This document shows positions 45,299-54,223 of a stretch of DNA of 64,000 nucleotides, one piece after another. How positions within the stretch are numbered: the first letter of the stretch is position 1; every line of letters starts with the position of its first letter. Source of the DNA: Jeotgalibacillus terrae (GTDB taxonomy: Bacteria > Bacillota > Bacilli > Bacillales > Jeotgalibacillaceae); contig NZ_JAFBDK010000004.1 of assembly GCF_016908195.1 (NCBI RefSeq), positions 124,001 through 188,000 of the forward strand, given 5' to 3'. Made by a program: the position numbers and the translations under genes. The notes beneath the pieces are model-generated. The model did not search any database. It saw only the letters and a list, made by a program, of their open reading frames with translations, and was not told where the DNA came from.

Positions 45299-46150
45299 AT
45301 GAAACGCAAGCCGGTTGTCTCACTTGAAGACAGAGTACCGCAGTTAAGACAGCGCCGGCGGAAAAGAGCGAACAGGCGCTTAGTCGGTGTTGTTCTGCTA
45401 TTTGTCTTCCTGATCATTATCGTACTGTATTTCCAGTCTTCCTACAGTAAAGTTCAGGATATTCAGGTGAATGGAAATAGCGGGATATCTGATGATGCTG
45501 CTGTGGATCTAGCAGGAATATCACCAGGAGACGCTTATTGGACTTTAAATCTGGATGATGCTGAAAAAAAACTGACTGATCATAAAATAATCAGAAACGC
45601 AGAAGTTAAAAGGGATTTTCCATTAGGTGTAGAAGTAACAATTGAAGAATTTGAAAAAGTTGCTTTAAGCAGAGAAGGCCAGCAATATCGTACTGTATAC
45701 GAAAATGGTTATATCAGTGACCCCAAACCAGTGCAGGATATTGATTTTAGTGCACCTGTTCTGAATGGTTTCAGGCAGGGGGCTGTTTTAAATGATCTTG
45801 CATCCGCTCTGTCAGACCTTCCGGGAAACGTATTGAATTCCATTTCTGAAGTGCACCATACTCCGTCTGAAGTTGATTCAGGTAGAATTACGCTCTATAT
45901 GAATGATGGTTTTGAAGTGACTGCGGTAATCCATACGCTTGCTGAAAAGATGACACATTATCCATCTATCGTAAGTCAGCTCGACCCTGACGTAAAAGGT
46001 GTGATTGACCTGGAGGTAGGATCTTATTTCCGTGCTTATGAAGGTGCAGAAGAGGTGCCGGATGTGTCAGCAGAAGACACTGCCGGAGACGATATTGATG
46101 ACACATTGGATAATCGTGCAGGAGTAATAGAAGGAGACTCAGAAGAGTAA
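45299..46150 (+). CDS. divIB: Cell division protein DivIB (FtsQ family)
   Basis: 283 residues: basic cytoplasmic N-terminus (VPQLRQRRRKRANRR), one helix (about 32-48), a POTRA domain starting VQDIQVNGNSGISDD, a beta domain, and a long acidic C-terminal tail (about 245-283, many Asp and Glu). It stabilises the FtsL-DivIC complex at the septum. GGAG lies 12 nt before ATG 45299. Since murG and murB are missing before it, the 123-bp gap likely holds its promoter (TTATCA, 16 bp, TATAAA). Confidence 0.94.
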   Translation: MKRKPVVSLEDRVPQLRQRRRKRANRRLVGVVLLFVFLIIIVLYFQSSYSKVQDIQVNGNSGISDDAAVDLAGISPGDAYWTLNLDDAEKKLTDHKIIRNAEVKRDFPLGVEVTIEEFEKVALSREGQQYRTVYENGYISDPKPVQDIDFSAPVLNGFRQGAVLNDLASALSDLPGNVLNSISEVHHTPSEVDSGRITLYMNDGFEVTAVIHTLAEKMTHYPSIVSQLDPDVKGVIDLEVGSYFRAYEGAEEVPDVSAEDTAGDDIDDTLDNRAGVIEGDSEE

Positions 46151-46322
46151 GAAAATTAAAGTATGAATTTGTCAGTAATATCGGTCATTTATTACTTTTC
46201 TGAGTATCTCAATTGGTGTAGACTATACCTATTGAGGTTTCTGCCATGAAACTGCAAGAATGCTAACTTTTTAAAGTTACGTTTATAAATATGAAATCCT
46301 GAAAAATTTAAAAACAAGGCAA

Positions 46323-46397
46323 TGTTAAAGACAAATGTTGTTTTAGCCCAGCTGGTGATTGCAGCGGAAATCAACAGCCAACTTTAACAAAGCTAAA
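46323..46397. repeat. Dispersed intergenic repeat, short form (copy C)
   Basis: Carries GTTAAAG, TTGTTTTAGCCCAGCTG, GATTGCAGCGGAAATCAACAGCC and CTTTAAC...GCTAAA, the same word order as copies A and B. GTTAAAG and CTTTAAC close the ends as inverted repeats. It lies in the 281-bp gap between divIB and ftsA, where B. subtilis has ylxW, ylxX and sbp, and ends 35 bp before the ftsA start. Confidence 0.83.
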
Positions 46398-46431
46398 AAC
46401 AAAGTTAAAAGGTTTAAAGGAGGTGCCACAC

Positions 46432-47724
46432 GTGAGCAGCAACGAGTACTATGTCAGTCTGGACATAGGATCATCTTCTGTAAAAGTAGTCATTGCAGAA
46501 TTGGTCCAGGATTCAGTTAATATTATTGGAGTCGGAAATGTTGAGTCTGAAGGAATTAGAAAAGGTTCAATTGTTGATATTGATGAAACCGTACAGTCAA
46601 TCCAGAAAGCAGTAGATCAGGCTGAGCGGATGACAGGTCTTTCAATACATAATGTAATTGTAGGTATACCGGCAAATCATGTCGCCCTGCAGCCATGCCA
46701 TGGAGTAGTGGCAGTTTCTACAGATGACAAAGAAATCCGTGATGAGGATATTGCACGCGTATTAGACGCGGCACAGGTCATGCCAATGTCTCCTGACAGG
46801 GAGTTAATTAATATTGTGCCCCGTCAGTTTATTGTTGACGGACTGGATGAAATTAAGGATCCACGAGGTATGATCGGCGTGAGACTGGAGCTTGAAGGTA
46901 CAGTTGTAACTGGCTCTAAAACGATGCTGCACAATATTTTACGCTGTGTTGAAAAAGCGGGGCTTGAGGTTGCTGATATCTTCCTTCAACCGCTTGCAGC
47001 TGGCACGATTGCCCTGTCAAAAGACGAACAGGATCTGGGTACAGCAATCATTGATATAGGCGGCGGATCCACAAGTATCGCAGTATTTGAACATGGACAT
47101 CTGATTGCAGCTTCAACTGTACCTGCAGGCGGTGAACATATTACGAAGGATTTGTCGATCGGTCTCAGAACTACAACTGATGATGCTGAGAAAATCAAAC
47201 GTAAACATGGACATGCCTTTTACGATTATGCTTCAGAAGATGAAGTGTTCAGTGTACCTATTATTGGAAGTGACCAGCACCAGCAATTTAATCAGCTTGA
47301 AATTTCTGATATCATTGAAGTCAGAATGGAAGAAATGTTTGAATTGGTGCTGAATGAACTGAAAAGGCTAAATATCCATGATTTACCTGGTGGATTTGTC
47401 CTGACTGGTGGTTCTGCAGCGATGCCTGGCGTACTTGAGCTTGGACAGGCAGTTCTTCAAAACCAGGTGAGGGTTGCAGTGCCGGATTATATCGGGGTCA
47501 GAGAGCCGCAGTATACGACGGCAGTCGGCTTGATTAAATACGCATATAAACATGCCAAGCTGCAGGGACAGGCTGACAAACAGCCTTCTGCATCTGAATT
47601 TAATCAAAATGACTATGCACCTAAAAAACAAAAGTCCCAGGAAACAGCACCTAAGCAGCAAAAGCCAAAGCAGAAAAATGAAGAGGGCAGATTTAAAAAA
47701 CTATTTGGATACTTTTTTGAATAG
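46432..47724 (+). CDS. ftsA: Cell division protein FtsA
   Basis: 430 residues (B. subtilis 440), an actin-fold protein. [17 protein letters not shown] is the phosphate 1 loop, [17 protein letters not shown] the phosphate 2 loop and [13 protein letters not shown] the adenosine loop. The tail is Gln/Lys-rich and ends in an amphipathic stretch ([12 protein letters not shown]) that anchors it, and thus FtsZ, to the membrane. AAAGGAGGTG gives the start GTG 46432. Confidence 0.97.
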   Translation: MSSNEYYVSLDIGSSSVKVVIAELVQDSVNIIGVGNVESEGIRKGSIVDIDETVQSIQKAVDQAERMTGLSIHNVIVGIPANHVALQPCHGVVAVSTDDKEIRDEDIARVLDAAQVMPMSPDRELINIVPRQFIVDGLDEIKDPRGMIGVRLELEGTVVTGSKTMLHNILRCVEKAGLEVADIFLQPLAAGTIALSKDEQDLGTAIIDIGGGSTSIAVFEHGHLIAASTVPAGGEHITKDLSIGLRTTTDDAEKIKRKHGHAFYDYASEDEVFSVPIIGSDQHQQFNQLEISDIIEVRMEEMFELVLNELKRLNIHDLPGGFVLTGGSAAMPGVLELGQAVLQNQVRVAVPDYIGVREPQYTTAVGLIKYAYKHAKLQGQADKQPSASEFNQNDYAPKKQKSQETAPKQQKPKQKNEEGRFKKLFGYFFE

Positions 47725-47762
47725 AAGTTCCGGGAAGTAATTTTGAATTAGGAGGATTTGCG

Positions 47763-48935
47763 ATGTTAGATTTCGATACGAATGTTGATTCCCTGGCAAC
47801 GATCAAAGTCATCGGTGTAGGCGGCGGCGGAAACAATGCTGTTAACCGCATGATTGAGCACGGCGTTCAGGGAGTAGAGTTTATAGCAGTTAACACTGAT
47901 GCACAGGCACTTAATCTTTCCAAAGCAGAAATCAAAATGCAAATCGGCGGCAAGCTGACGCGCGGTCTTGGAGCAGGTGCTAATCCTGAAGTAGGGAAAA
48001 AAGCAGCAGAAGAAAGCCGTGAACAGATTGAAGAGGCAATTAAAGGCGCAGATATGGTATTCGTTACTGCCGGAATGGGCGGCGGTACCGGTACTGGTGC
48101 AGCACCTGTTATCGCACAAATTGCCAGAGAACTGGGCAGCCTGACAGTCGGTGTCGTAACCCGTCCATTTACATTTGAAGGACGCAAGCGTGCCACACAG
48201 GCAGCAGGCGGTATCAGTTCGATGAAAGAAGCAGTGGATACACTGATCGTCATTCCTAATGACAGACTTCTTGAAATCGTTGACAAGAGCACGCCGATGC
48301 TTGAAGCATTCCGTGAGGCAGATAACGTACTGCGTCAGGGTGTTCAGGGTATTTCTGATCTGATTGCAGTACCGGGTCTGATCAACCTTGACTTTGCAGA
48401 CGTTAAGACAATCATGTCAAATAAAGGATCTGCATTGATGGGTATTGGTATTGCATCAGGAGAAAACCGTGCATCTGAAGCTGCTAAAAAAGCGATCTCA
48501 AGTCCGCTTCTTGAAACAGCAATTGATGGTGCGCAGGGCGTACTGATGAATATTACAGGTGGTACAAACCTGAGTCTTTATGAAGTACAGGAAGCAGCAG
48601 ATATTGTAGCAAGCGCATCTGACCAGGAAGTAAATATGATTTTCGGATCAGTCATTGATGAGGATCTGAAGGATGAAATTCTGGTTACAGTGATTGCAAC
48701 AGGATTCAGCGAAACGCATAATCAGGCAAAACCTGCCCGTCCTCAGATGGGTGGCCAGGTGAGACAGCAGCCTCAGCCTCCAAAACGTGAGAGAGAACCT
48801 GTCCGTGATCGTGAGCAGCATCATCAGCGTGAGGAAGCTCCTCAGGCTGAACAGCAGCCGCGTAATCAGCAGCCTGTTGAAGATACTTTAGATATTCCAA
48901 CATTCCTGCGTAACCGTAACAGACGCAGAGGATAA
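47763..48935 (+). CDS. ftsZ: Cell division GTPase FtsZ
   Basis: 390 residues. [13 protein letters not shown] is the tubulin-type GTP motif; [18 protein letters not shown] starts the domain. A Gln/Pro/Arg-rich linker (about 320-370) leads to the conserved C-terminal peptide [14 protein letters not shown] that binds FtsA, SepF and others. It forms the division ring. AGGAGG lies before the ATG, and it is cotranscribed with ftsA (38-bp gap). A terminator follows. Confidence 0.99.
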   Translation: MLDFDTNVDSLATIKVIGVGGGGNNAVNRMIEHGVQGVEFIAVNTDAQALNLSKAEIKMQIGGKLTRGLGAGANPEVGKKAAEESREQIEEAIKGADMVFVTAGMGGGTGTGAAPVIAQIARELGSLTVGVVTRPFTFEGRKRATQAAGGISSMKEAVDTLIVIPNDRLLEIVDKSTPMLEAFREADNVLRQGVQGISDLIAVPGLINLDFADVKTIMSNKGSALMGIGIASGENRASEAAKKAISSPLLETAIDGAQGVLMNITGGTNLSLYEVQEAADIVASASDQEVNMIFGSVIDEDLKDEILVTVIATGFSETHNQAKPARPQMGGQVRQQPQPPKREREPVRDREQHHQREEAPQAEQQPRNQQPVEDTLDIPTFLRNRNRRRG

Positions 48936-48940
48936 CTTGA

Positions 48941-48970
48941 AGTCCGGCTTACTTAAGCCGGGCTTTTTTT
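48941..48970 (+). terminator. Terminator after ftsZ
   Basis: Stem GTCCGGCTTA / TAAGCCGGGC with one G-U pair, then a seven-T run. Confidence 0.9.
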
Positions 48971-49021
48971 GTGGGCTGATGACGTAATTTATACCACGAA
49001 ATATTGAACTCTTTTTAGGAA

Positions 49022-49055
49022 CTGACAAGTTTCACTGCTGCTGAGTTTGTAGAAT
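49022..49055 (+). promoter_or_regulatory. spoIIG promoter with 22-bp spacer
   Basis: CTGACA (49022-49027), a 22-bp spacer (49028-49049) and TAGAAT (49050-49055). The B. subtilis spoIIG promoter has the same abnormal 22-bp spacing and needs phospho-Spo0A. TGACAAG overlapping the -35 and CCACGAA at 48995-49001 each match 5 of 7 positions of the 0A box TGNCGAA. Confidence 0.75.
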
Positions 49056-49079
49056 GTGGTTATCGGGAGGACAGGAATC

Positions 49080-49913
49080 ATGACTCTGTATATCGAGTAT
49101 CTGCTGATCGTTAATATTGGTGGAGGTTTGATTTTACTGCTGACGTTGAACCGGCTGTTAAAAACTCAGTTAAAAGTGGGCGCTGCATGCATGGTTTTAC
49201 TTATTTATACTGGACTTGAATGGTATTTTTCGCTAAACGGTTCAGAAATCATCAAAATAATTGCACCCATGCTCATGATTGCAGCTGTAAAGGTTTCGAT
49301 CAGAAAACAGGTTGTGCTTCACGCGGTATCATTATGTTTATTTTTATTTTCCTCAGGGTCAATGGCATCATTTGTCAATGGTTTGCTGTCTGAATCAACC
49401 CCTGTTACCGGACTTGCTCTGCTGTTTTTGATCTTATCTATTCATTTATTACTTGCAGGGAGAATTTCGTGGCAGGTCAGCAGCTCTTCTGTGCAGCAAT
49501 CTTATATCTATGAAGTGGAACTGACACTCGGGAAAAAAATGTGGGCCGGAAATGGATACCTTGACTCAGGCAATGCACTCATTACTCCATTTTCAGGGAA
49601 ACCGGTTATGTTTGCAGACTTCTCTGTGGCTAAGTATTTACTTCCTGATGAAGTTTTATGTTTTATTAAAAACGACTCAGACTGTCCAGAAGAGTGGAAA
49701 CAGAAAATCCATTATATCCCCACCAAGTCAGTTCATAAAGAGTGCGATGTCCTTATCAGTATTGAATGTGACCGTATCAAGGTATGTACAGAAGATGATC
49801 ACTTTGTTTTCGAGAAAATCCCGGTTATTTTCAGTCTGGAGAGTCATTATGTAGATCGTTCCTGTCATTGTCTGCTGAATCCATTGCAGATGCTTCATTG
49901 TTATCAAATATAA
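49080..49913 (+). CDS. spoIIGA: Sporulation sigma-E factor processing peptidase SpoIIGA
   Basis: 277 residues: five hydrophobic segments in the first half, a soluble aspartic-protease-like C-terminal half with the catalytic motif DSGN (Asp162). It removes the pro-sequence of sigma-E in the mother cell after the signal protein SpoIIR arrives from the forespore. GGGAGG precedes ATG 49080; the frame starts at 49056 inside the promoter. sigE follows after 14 bp. Confidence 0.95.
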   Translation: MTLYIEYLLIVNIGGGLILLLTLNRLLKTQLKVGAACMVLLIYTGLEWYFSLNGSEIIKIIAPMLMIAAVKVSIRKQVVLHAVSLCLFLFSSGSMASFVNGLLSESTPVTGLALLFLILSIHLLLAGRISWQVSSSSVQQSYIYEVELTLGKKMWAGNGYLDSGNALITPFSGKPVMFADFSVAKYLLPDEVLCFIKNDSDCPEEWKQKIHYIPTKSVHKECDVLISIECDRIKVCTEDDHFVFEKIPVIFSLESHYVDRSCHCLLNPLQMLHCYQI

Positions 49914-49927
49914 GGGGTGCTGTATGA

Positions 49928-50647
49928 ATGAACTTATTGGATGCTAAAAAGAAAGTCCAGTTATGGCTTGTGCAGGTTACCGGAAAGTTAAAAGCTAAAG
50001 AAATACATTATATTGGTGGCAGTGAAGCGCTTCCGTCTCCGCTTGCGAGACCTGAAGAAGCTAAAGTTCTTGCAAGGCTTGCACAAGGCGATGAGCAGGC
50101 CAGATCTTTATTGATTGAACGGAATCTCAGGCTTGTCGTATATATATCAAGAAAGTTTGAAAACACCGGAGTAAACCTAGAAGACCTGATCAGTATTGGA
50201 ACAATTGGTCTGATAAAAGCGATTAATACGTTTAATATCGAAAAAAATATTAAGCTTGCTACGTATGCTTCAAGATGTATTGAAAATGAAATTCTGATGT
50301 ATCTCAGAAGAACAAGTAAGCTGAGATCTGAAGTTTCGTTTGATGAACCGCTGAATACGGACTGGGATGGAAATGAATTATTATTATCTGACGTACTGGG
50401 AACTGAAAATGACCTGATTGTAAAAGGGATCGAAGAAAAGATGGATAAAGTGCTGTTATATCAGGCGCTCAATATTCTTGATGATAAAGAGACCTTTATT
50501 ATTGAATCACGTTTTGGTTTGAATGGACGAAAAGAGCATACTCAAAAGGATGTAGCCGATATGATGGGCATCTCCCAGTCCTACATATCCAGACTTGAAA
50601 AAAGAATTATTAAAAGACTTCAAAGAGAAGTGGCAAAGCTGGTGTAA
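49928..50647 (+). CDS. sigE: RNA polymerase sigma-E factor precursor
   Basis: 239 residues, as in B. subtilis pro-sigma-E. The first 27 or so residues form the pro-sequence; cleavage is expected near [11 protein letters not shown]. Region 2 ([35 protein letters not shown]) and region 4 ([23 protein letters not shown]) are intact. It drives early mother-cell sporulation genes. Coupled with spoIIGA, which processes it. Confidence 0.97.
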   Translation: MNLLDAKKKVQLWLVQVTGKLKAKEIHYIGGSEALPSPLARPEEAKVLARLAQGDEQARSLLIERNLRLVVYISRKFENTGVNLEDLISIGTIGLIKAINTFNIEKNIKLATYASRCIENEILMYLRRTSKLRSEVSFDEPLNTDWDGNELLLSDVLGTENDLIVKGIEEKMDKVLLYQALNILDDKETFIIESRFGLNGRKEHTQKDVADMMGISQSYISRLEKRIIKRLQREVAKLV

Positions 50648-50675
50648 AACCAATCTTTTCCTTTACGGCGTAACC

Positions 50676-50704
50676 GCATAATTTTCATGTGCAGGGACAT
50701 ACTG
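50676..50704 (+). promoter_or_regulatory. Sigma-G/F type promoter of sigG
   Basis: GCATAA (50676-50681), a 16-bp spacer, CATACTG (50698-50704). It matches the forespore pattern GHATR-N16-CATnnTA except the last base and stands in the sigE-sigG gap, where B. subtilis sigG has its own forespore promoter. Confidence 0.72.
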
Positions 50705-50747
50705 AACGAGAACAATTACTCCCGACTGGAGGAAAATCTCATGTCCC
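50694..50747 (+). promoter_or_regulatory. Inverted repeat occluding the sigG start in read-through mRNA
   Basis: GGGACAT at 50694-50700 is the exact complement of ATGTCCC at 50741-50747, which holds the sigG start codon. Inside the loop CTCC (50719-50722) can pair with the GGAG of the ribosome site (50728-50731). The first arm lies in the -10 box of the forespore promoter, so only transcripts from spoIIG would carry it. Confidence 0.6.
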
Positions 50748-51514
50748 GGAAAGTTGAAATTTGTGGTGTTGATACTTCTTCACTTCCAATTTATAAAAAT
50801 GAAGAAATGAGACAGTATTTTTCTGCTTTTCAAAGTGGCGATAATGAAGCAAGAGAAAAACTTGTTTATGGCAATCTCAGGCTGGTCTTAAGCGTCATTC
50901 AGCGTTTCAGTCACAGAAGCGAAAATCCGGATGATCTGTTTCAGGTTGGCTGCATCGGCCTTTTGAAATCGATTGATAATTTTGATCTCGGCCAGAATGT
51001 GCGCTTCTCAACGTACGCTGTTCCGATGATCATTGGAGAGATCAGAAGACATCTGAGAGATAATAACCCGATCCGTGTATCAAGGTCGCTTCGGGATATT
51101 GCCTACAAATCACTTAAAGCCAAAGAAGAGCTCATTACTGAAACTTCTAAGGAACCAAAAATCAGTGACATATCAAAGCGCACAGGTATACCTGAAGAAG
51201 ATATTGTTTTTGCACTGGATGCGATTCAGGAACCGGTATCCCTTTTCGAACCGGTTTATCAGGACGGGGGAGATCCGGTGTATGTGATGGATCAGGTAAA
51301 AGACCACCGGGTAAGCGATGAAAGATGGATAGAAGAACTCTCAATCAGAGAAGGCATGTATGATCTTGAAGACAGAGAAAGACTGATTTTAACAAACCGT
51401 TTTTTCAATGGAAAAACCCAAATGGAAGTAGCTGAAGAAATCGGAATTTCACAGGCTCAGGTTTCCCGTCTTGAAAAAGGAGCCATTAAACAGATGAATA
51501 AATATTTTTTATAA
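50741..51514 (+). CDS. sigG: RNA polymerase sigma-G factor
   Basis: 257 residues (B. subtilis 260). MSRKVEICGVDTS at the start is the sigma-G hallmark; region 2 NLRLVLSVIQRF and DLFQVGCIGLLKSIDNFDL, region 3 and region 4 (TQMEVAEEIGISQAQVSRLEKGAIK) follow. It drives late forespore genes. GGAGGA supports ATG 50741 over the frame start 50687, which would translate through the promoter. Ends at a terminator. Confidence 0.97.
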   Translation: MSRKVEICGVDTSSLPIYKNEEMRQYFSAFQSGDNEAREKLVYGNLRLVLSVIQRFSHRSENPDDLFQVGCIGLLKSIDNFDLGQNVRFSTYAVPMIIGEIRRHLRDNNPIRVSRSLRDIAYKSLKAKEELITETSKEPKISDISKRTGIPEEDIVFALDAIQEPVSLFEPVYQDGGDPVYVMDQVKDHRVSDERWIEELSIREGMYDLEDRERLILTNRFFNGKTQMEVAEEIGISQAQVSRLEKGAIKQMNKYFL

Positions 51515-51541
51515 AAAGCCGGGGCTGCCCCGGCTTTTTAC
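51512..51541 (+). terminator. Terminator after sigG
   Basis: Stem AAAAAGCCGGGG / CCCCGGCTTTTT, very GC-rich core, T run after it. Confidence 0.93.
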
Positions 51542-51620
51542 TGTTTTAGAAGCTCCTGCGGTGAGGTAAAAGTTTCGTAAAGCATAGTCAGCTGCATATG
51601 ATATAGCAGGGAGGAGATAG

Positions 51621-51869
51621 ATGATGAGAATTTCTGATCTGCAATCAAAGGATATTGTATCTATAACGGACGGTAAAAAACTGGGGTTGATCGCTGATAT
51701 AGACCTTAATGTTAAAACCGGCATGATTGATTCTTTTATCTTACATTCCTCAGGAGGCTGGTTCAGTAAAGGTGAAGAAGTGAAAATCATGTGGAAAGAC
51801 GTTGCAAAGATCGGTAATGATGTCATATTGGTCAGACACCCAATCAATCAGGAGACGCTCATCAAATAA
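51621..51869 (+). CDS. ylmC: YlmC/YmxH-family sporulation protein (PRC-barrel)
   Basis: 82 residues, a PRC-barrel-like beta protein: MRISDLQSKDIVSITDGKKLG, IDLNVKTGMIDSFIL, WKDVAKIGNDVILVR. The YlmC/YmxH family is found in spore formers; exact role unknown. GGGAGGAG precedes two ATG codons (51621 and 51624); the second has the better spacing. The upstream gene ylmA of B. subtilis is missing. ylmD follows after 67 bp. Confidence 0.88.
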   Translation: MMRISDLQSKDIVSITDGKKLGLIADIDLNVKTGMIDSFILHSSGGWFSKGEEVKIMWKDVAKIGNDVILVRHPINQETLIK

Positions 51870-51936
51870 GGAGATTTTTAAGGATTTATGGTACACTCTT
51901 ATTGAATCTCTGCATAGACAGAAAGGTTTGATATAC

Positions 51937-52752
51937 ATGCAAATGGTTGCTGATCAATCAAATATATTTCTGGAATCTCCTTTATGGAAAAAAAGGTTCC
52001 CGAACCTGACTGCAATCTTTACAACAAAAAACGGAGGTATCAGCAGCGGACATTTTTCAACGCTGAATACTGGTTTACATGTTCAGGATCATCAGGAAGA
52101 TGTCATCCATAATCGCAGGGCAGTCGCAAAAAGCAGCGGCTGGGATTTAAACAAATGGATATTTGCAGACCAGATTCACGGTACCCGTGTAGTGAAAGTG
52201 ACTGCACGTCATGCCGGAATGGGTACTGAATCTTATAATGAAGCGGTAAAAGCTGCAGATGGCCTCTGGACTTTTGATCAGGGGCTTGGGCTTTCACTCG
52301 GGTTTGCGGATTGTGTGCCGATTTATTTTGCTGAACCGGAAACAGGATTCGCTGGTGTCGCACACGCAGGCTGGAAAGGCAGTGTTCAGAATATTGCCGG
52401 TGAAATGATCAGACAGGCTGATGAAGCTGGAGTCTGCATAGATAAAATCCATGTAATGGTTGGTCCTTCAATCGGCAAATGCTGTTACACAGTTGATCAT
52501 AAAGTCATCAGCCAGCTGCCAGGGGAAGTTTCACAATCACCCGGAATTTATGAACAGACTGGAACTGATCAATACAAGCTTGATCTGCCGGAACTGAACA
52601 GAAAGCTCCTTCAGTCGGCAGGTGTAAAGGATGAACATATATTGTTGAGTGAAATGTGTACATCCTGCCATGAGGATTTGTTTTTCTCACATCGGAGAGA
52701 CCAGGGGAAAACAGGCAGGATGTCTGCTGTGATCGGATGGAGGGAAGAATAG
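51937..52752 (+). CDS. pgeF: Peptidoglycan editing factor PgeF (YlmD, multicopper-laccase-like)
   Basis: 271 residues. The family metal-binding residues appear as DQIHGT, GFADCVPIYF and HAGWKGSV, with MCTSCHEDLFFSHRRDQGKTGR at the end (broken at 20 here by its parts CTSC and FSHRRD). In E. coli the homologue YfiH removes wrongly built L-Ser muropeptide precursors. AGAAAGG lies 10 nt before ATG 51937. The frame is open from 51802 within ylmC and that part is spurious. Confidence 0.92.
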   Translation: MQMVADQSNIFLESPLWKKRFPNLTAIFTTKNGGISSGHFSTLNTGLHVQDHQEDVIHNRRAVAKSSGWDLNKWIFADQIHGTRVVKVTARHAGMGTESYNEAVKAADGLWTFDQGLGLSLGFADCVPIYFAEPETGFAGVAHAGWKGSVQNIAGEMIRQADEAGVCIDKIHVMVGPSIGKCCYTVDHKVISQLPGEVSQSPGIYEQTGTDQYKLDLPELNRKLLQSAGVKDEHILLSEMCTSCHEDLFFSHRRDQGKTGRMSAVIGWREE

Positions 52753-52754
52753 CA

Positions 52755-53426
52755 TTGAAAGTATCTGAAAAGCTGAACGTAATAAAAAAAGATATACAGG
52801 CGGCGGCAGAGCGCGCCGGAAGAAATACTGATGATATTAACATAGTAGCAGTCACAAAGTATGTCAGTAATGACAGAACCCAGGAGGCAGTTGATGCAGG
52901 ACTTGTCCATCTTGGTGAAAACCGTCCTGAAGGATTCAAAGAAAAATGTGAAGCCATCAGCGGCGAAGTGAACTGGCATTATATCGGCTCTTTGCAATCA
53001 AGAAAAGTGAAAAATGTGATTAATGAAGTAGACTTTCTCCACTCTTTGGATAGGATCTCACTTGCAAAGGAAATTCAAAAGCGTGCTGAAAAACAGGTCT
53101 TATGCTTTATTCAGGTAAATGTGTCAGGAGAAGAACAAAAACATGGACTTTCTCCGGAAAATACTTCACAATTTGTCGAAGAACTCGCAAATTATGATAA
53201 AATAAAGGTAATTGGCCTGATGACAATGGCGCCGCTGACTGAAGATGAAGAGGTGATCCGCAGCTGTTTCAAACAGCTGGCAGAGCTCAGAAAGGAAATT
53301 GCTGCAAAGAATCTGCAGCACGCACCCTGCACGGAGCTGTCAATGGGGATGTCAAATGACTTTACGATAGCCATTGAAGAAGGAGCTACCTACATAAGAA
53401 TCGGATCTTCGCTCGTCGGAGAATAA
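52755..53426 (+). CDS. ylmE: YggS-family pyridoxal phosphate homeostasis protein (YlmE)
   Basis: 223 residues, a PLP-binding TIM barrel: AVTKYVS holds the PLP lysine, then [20 protein letters not shown] and [25 protein letters not shown]. Members buffer free PLP and affect amino acid balance. GGAGGGAAG points to a TTG start at 52755, two bases after pgeF; the ATG at 52737 lies within pgeF and has no site. Start assignment moderate. Confidence 0.92.
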   Translation: MKVSEKLNVIKKDIQAAAERAGRNTDDINIVAVTKYVSNDRTQEAVDAGLVHLGENRPEGFKEKCEAISGEVNWHYIGSLQSRKVKNVINEVDFLHSLDRISLAKEIQKRAEKQVLCFIQVNVSGEEQKHGLSPENTSQFVEELANYDKIKVIGLMTMAPLTEDEEVIRSCFKQLAELRKEIAAKNLQHAPCTELSMGMSNDFTIAIEEGATYIRIGSSLVGE

Positions 53427-53443
53427 AGGAGGAAATCCGTATT

Positions 53444-53854
53444 ATGGGGATGAAAACGAAATTTAAAGATTTTTTCTTTGGTGAAGAAGAGGAATACGTT
53501 GAAGAAATAACTGAAGAGACACCTGAAGAGCCGAGAAGTATTAAAAAGTCTTCTCAAAAACAGAATGTGGTCAGTCTTCAAAGCATTCAGCAGTCTTCAA
53601 AAATGGTTTTAATGGAGCCGAGAATGTATGCTGAAGCTCAGGAGATTGCCGATCATCTGAAAAGTCACCGCGCAGTCGTGGTGAATCTTCAGCGTATCAG
53701 TAAAGATCAGGCAAAAAGAATCGTGGATTTTCTGAGTGGAACTGTCTATGCAATCGGCGGGGACATTCAGCGGGTCGGTACTGATATCTTTTTATGCACG
53801 CCTGATAATATAGAAGTCAGTGGAAATATCACAGATTTAATTCAAGAAGATTAA
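53444..53854 (+). CDS. sepF: Cell division protein SepF
   Basis: 136 residues: an N-terminal amphipathic membrane-binding helix ([13 protein letters not shown]), an acidic linker and a SepF domain ([19 protein letters not shown] ... [18 protein letters not shown]). SepF bundles FtsZ filaments into rings and tethers them to the membrane. AAAGGAGG precedes the start. Within ylmD-E-sepF-ylmG operon. Confidence 0.95.
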   Translation: MGMKTKFKDFFFGEEEEYVEEITEETPEEPRSIKKSSQKQNVVSLQSIQQSSKMVLMEPRMYAEAQEIADHLKSHRAVVVNLQRISKDQAKRIVDFLSGTVYAIGGDIQRVGTDIFLCTPDNIEVSGNITDLIQED

Positions 53855-53877
53855 CATGATGGGTGGTTAAAAGCAGA

Positions 53878-54162
53878 ATGGACAGTGTTTTAATTTCAAT
53901 ATTTCAGGTGCTGAGTATGTTATTAACATTCTTCAGCTATGCACTAATTATTTATATCCTGCTCTCATGGTTCCCAAATGCCAGAGAGAGCAGTTTTGGT
54001 CAGATTCTCGCAAAGATCTGTGAACCTTACCTCGAGCCATTCAGGAGAATCATACCACCTCTTGGCATGATTGATATTTCCCCGCTGATAGCAATCATCG
54101 CACTTAACCTGGCAATTGGCGGGTTGGAACAGTTATTTCAACTGATTATTCGTATGGTTTAA
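53878..54162 (+). CDS. ylmG: YggT family membrane protein YlmG
   Basis: 95 residues, two hydrophobic blocks with the YggT motif YILLSWFPNARES and CEPYLEPFRRIIPPLGMIDISP. Found next to sepF in most Firmicutes; a role in chromosome or septum organisation has been suggested for relatives. ATG 53878 is chosen; GTG 53863 starts in the GGGTGG site. A terminator follows. Confidence 0.92.
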   Translation: MDSVLISIFQVLSMLLTFFSYALIIYILLSWFPNARESSFGQILAKICEPYLEPFRRIIPPLGMIDISPLIAIIALNLAIGGLEQLFQLIIRMV

Positions 54163-54169
54163 TAACTAT

Positions 54170-54203
54170 TCAAAGCCCGGTGGCAGCCACCGGGCTTTCT
54201 TGT
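54170..54203 (+). terminator. Terminator after ylmG
   Basis: Stem AAAGCCCGGTGG / CCACCGGGCTTT with a three-base loop, then TCTTG; ylmH starts 20 bp later, so some read-through is likely. Confidence 0.82.
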
Positions 54204-54223
54204 ATAGAAAGGGTATGACAAAT

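Noticed and set aside
46192-46374. 60-codon minus-strand frame between divIB and ftsA
   Set aside because: Runs through repeat C; no ribosome site; not credible as a gene.
47867-48292. 141-codon minus-strand frame opposite ftsZ
   Set aside because: Ser/Pro/Val-rich composition typical of antisense to a conserved gene; no motifs.
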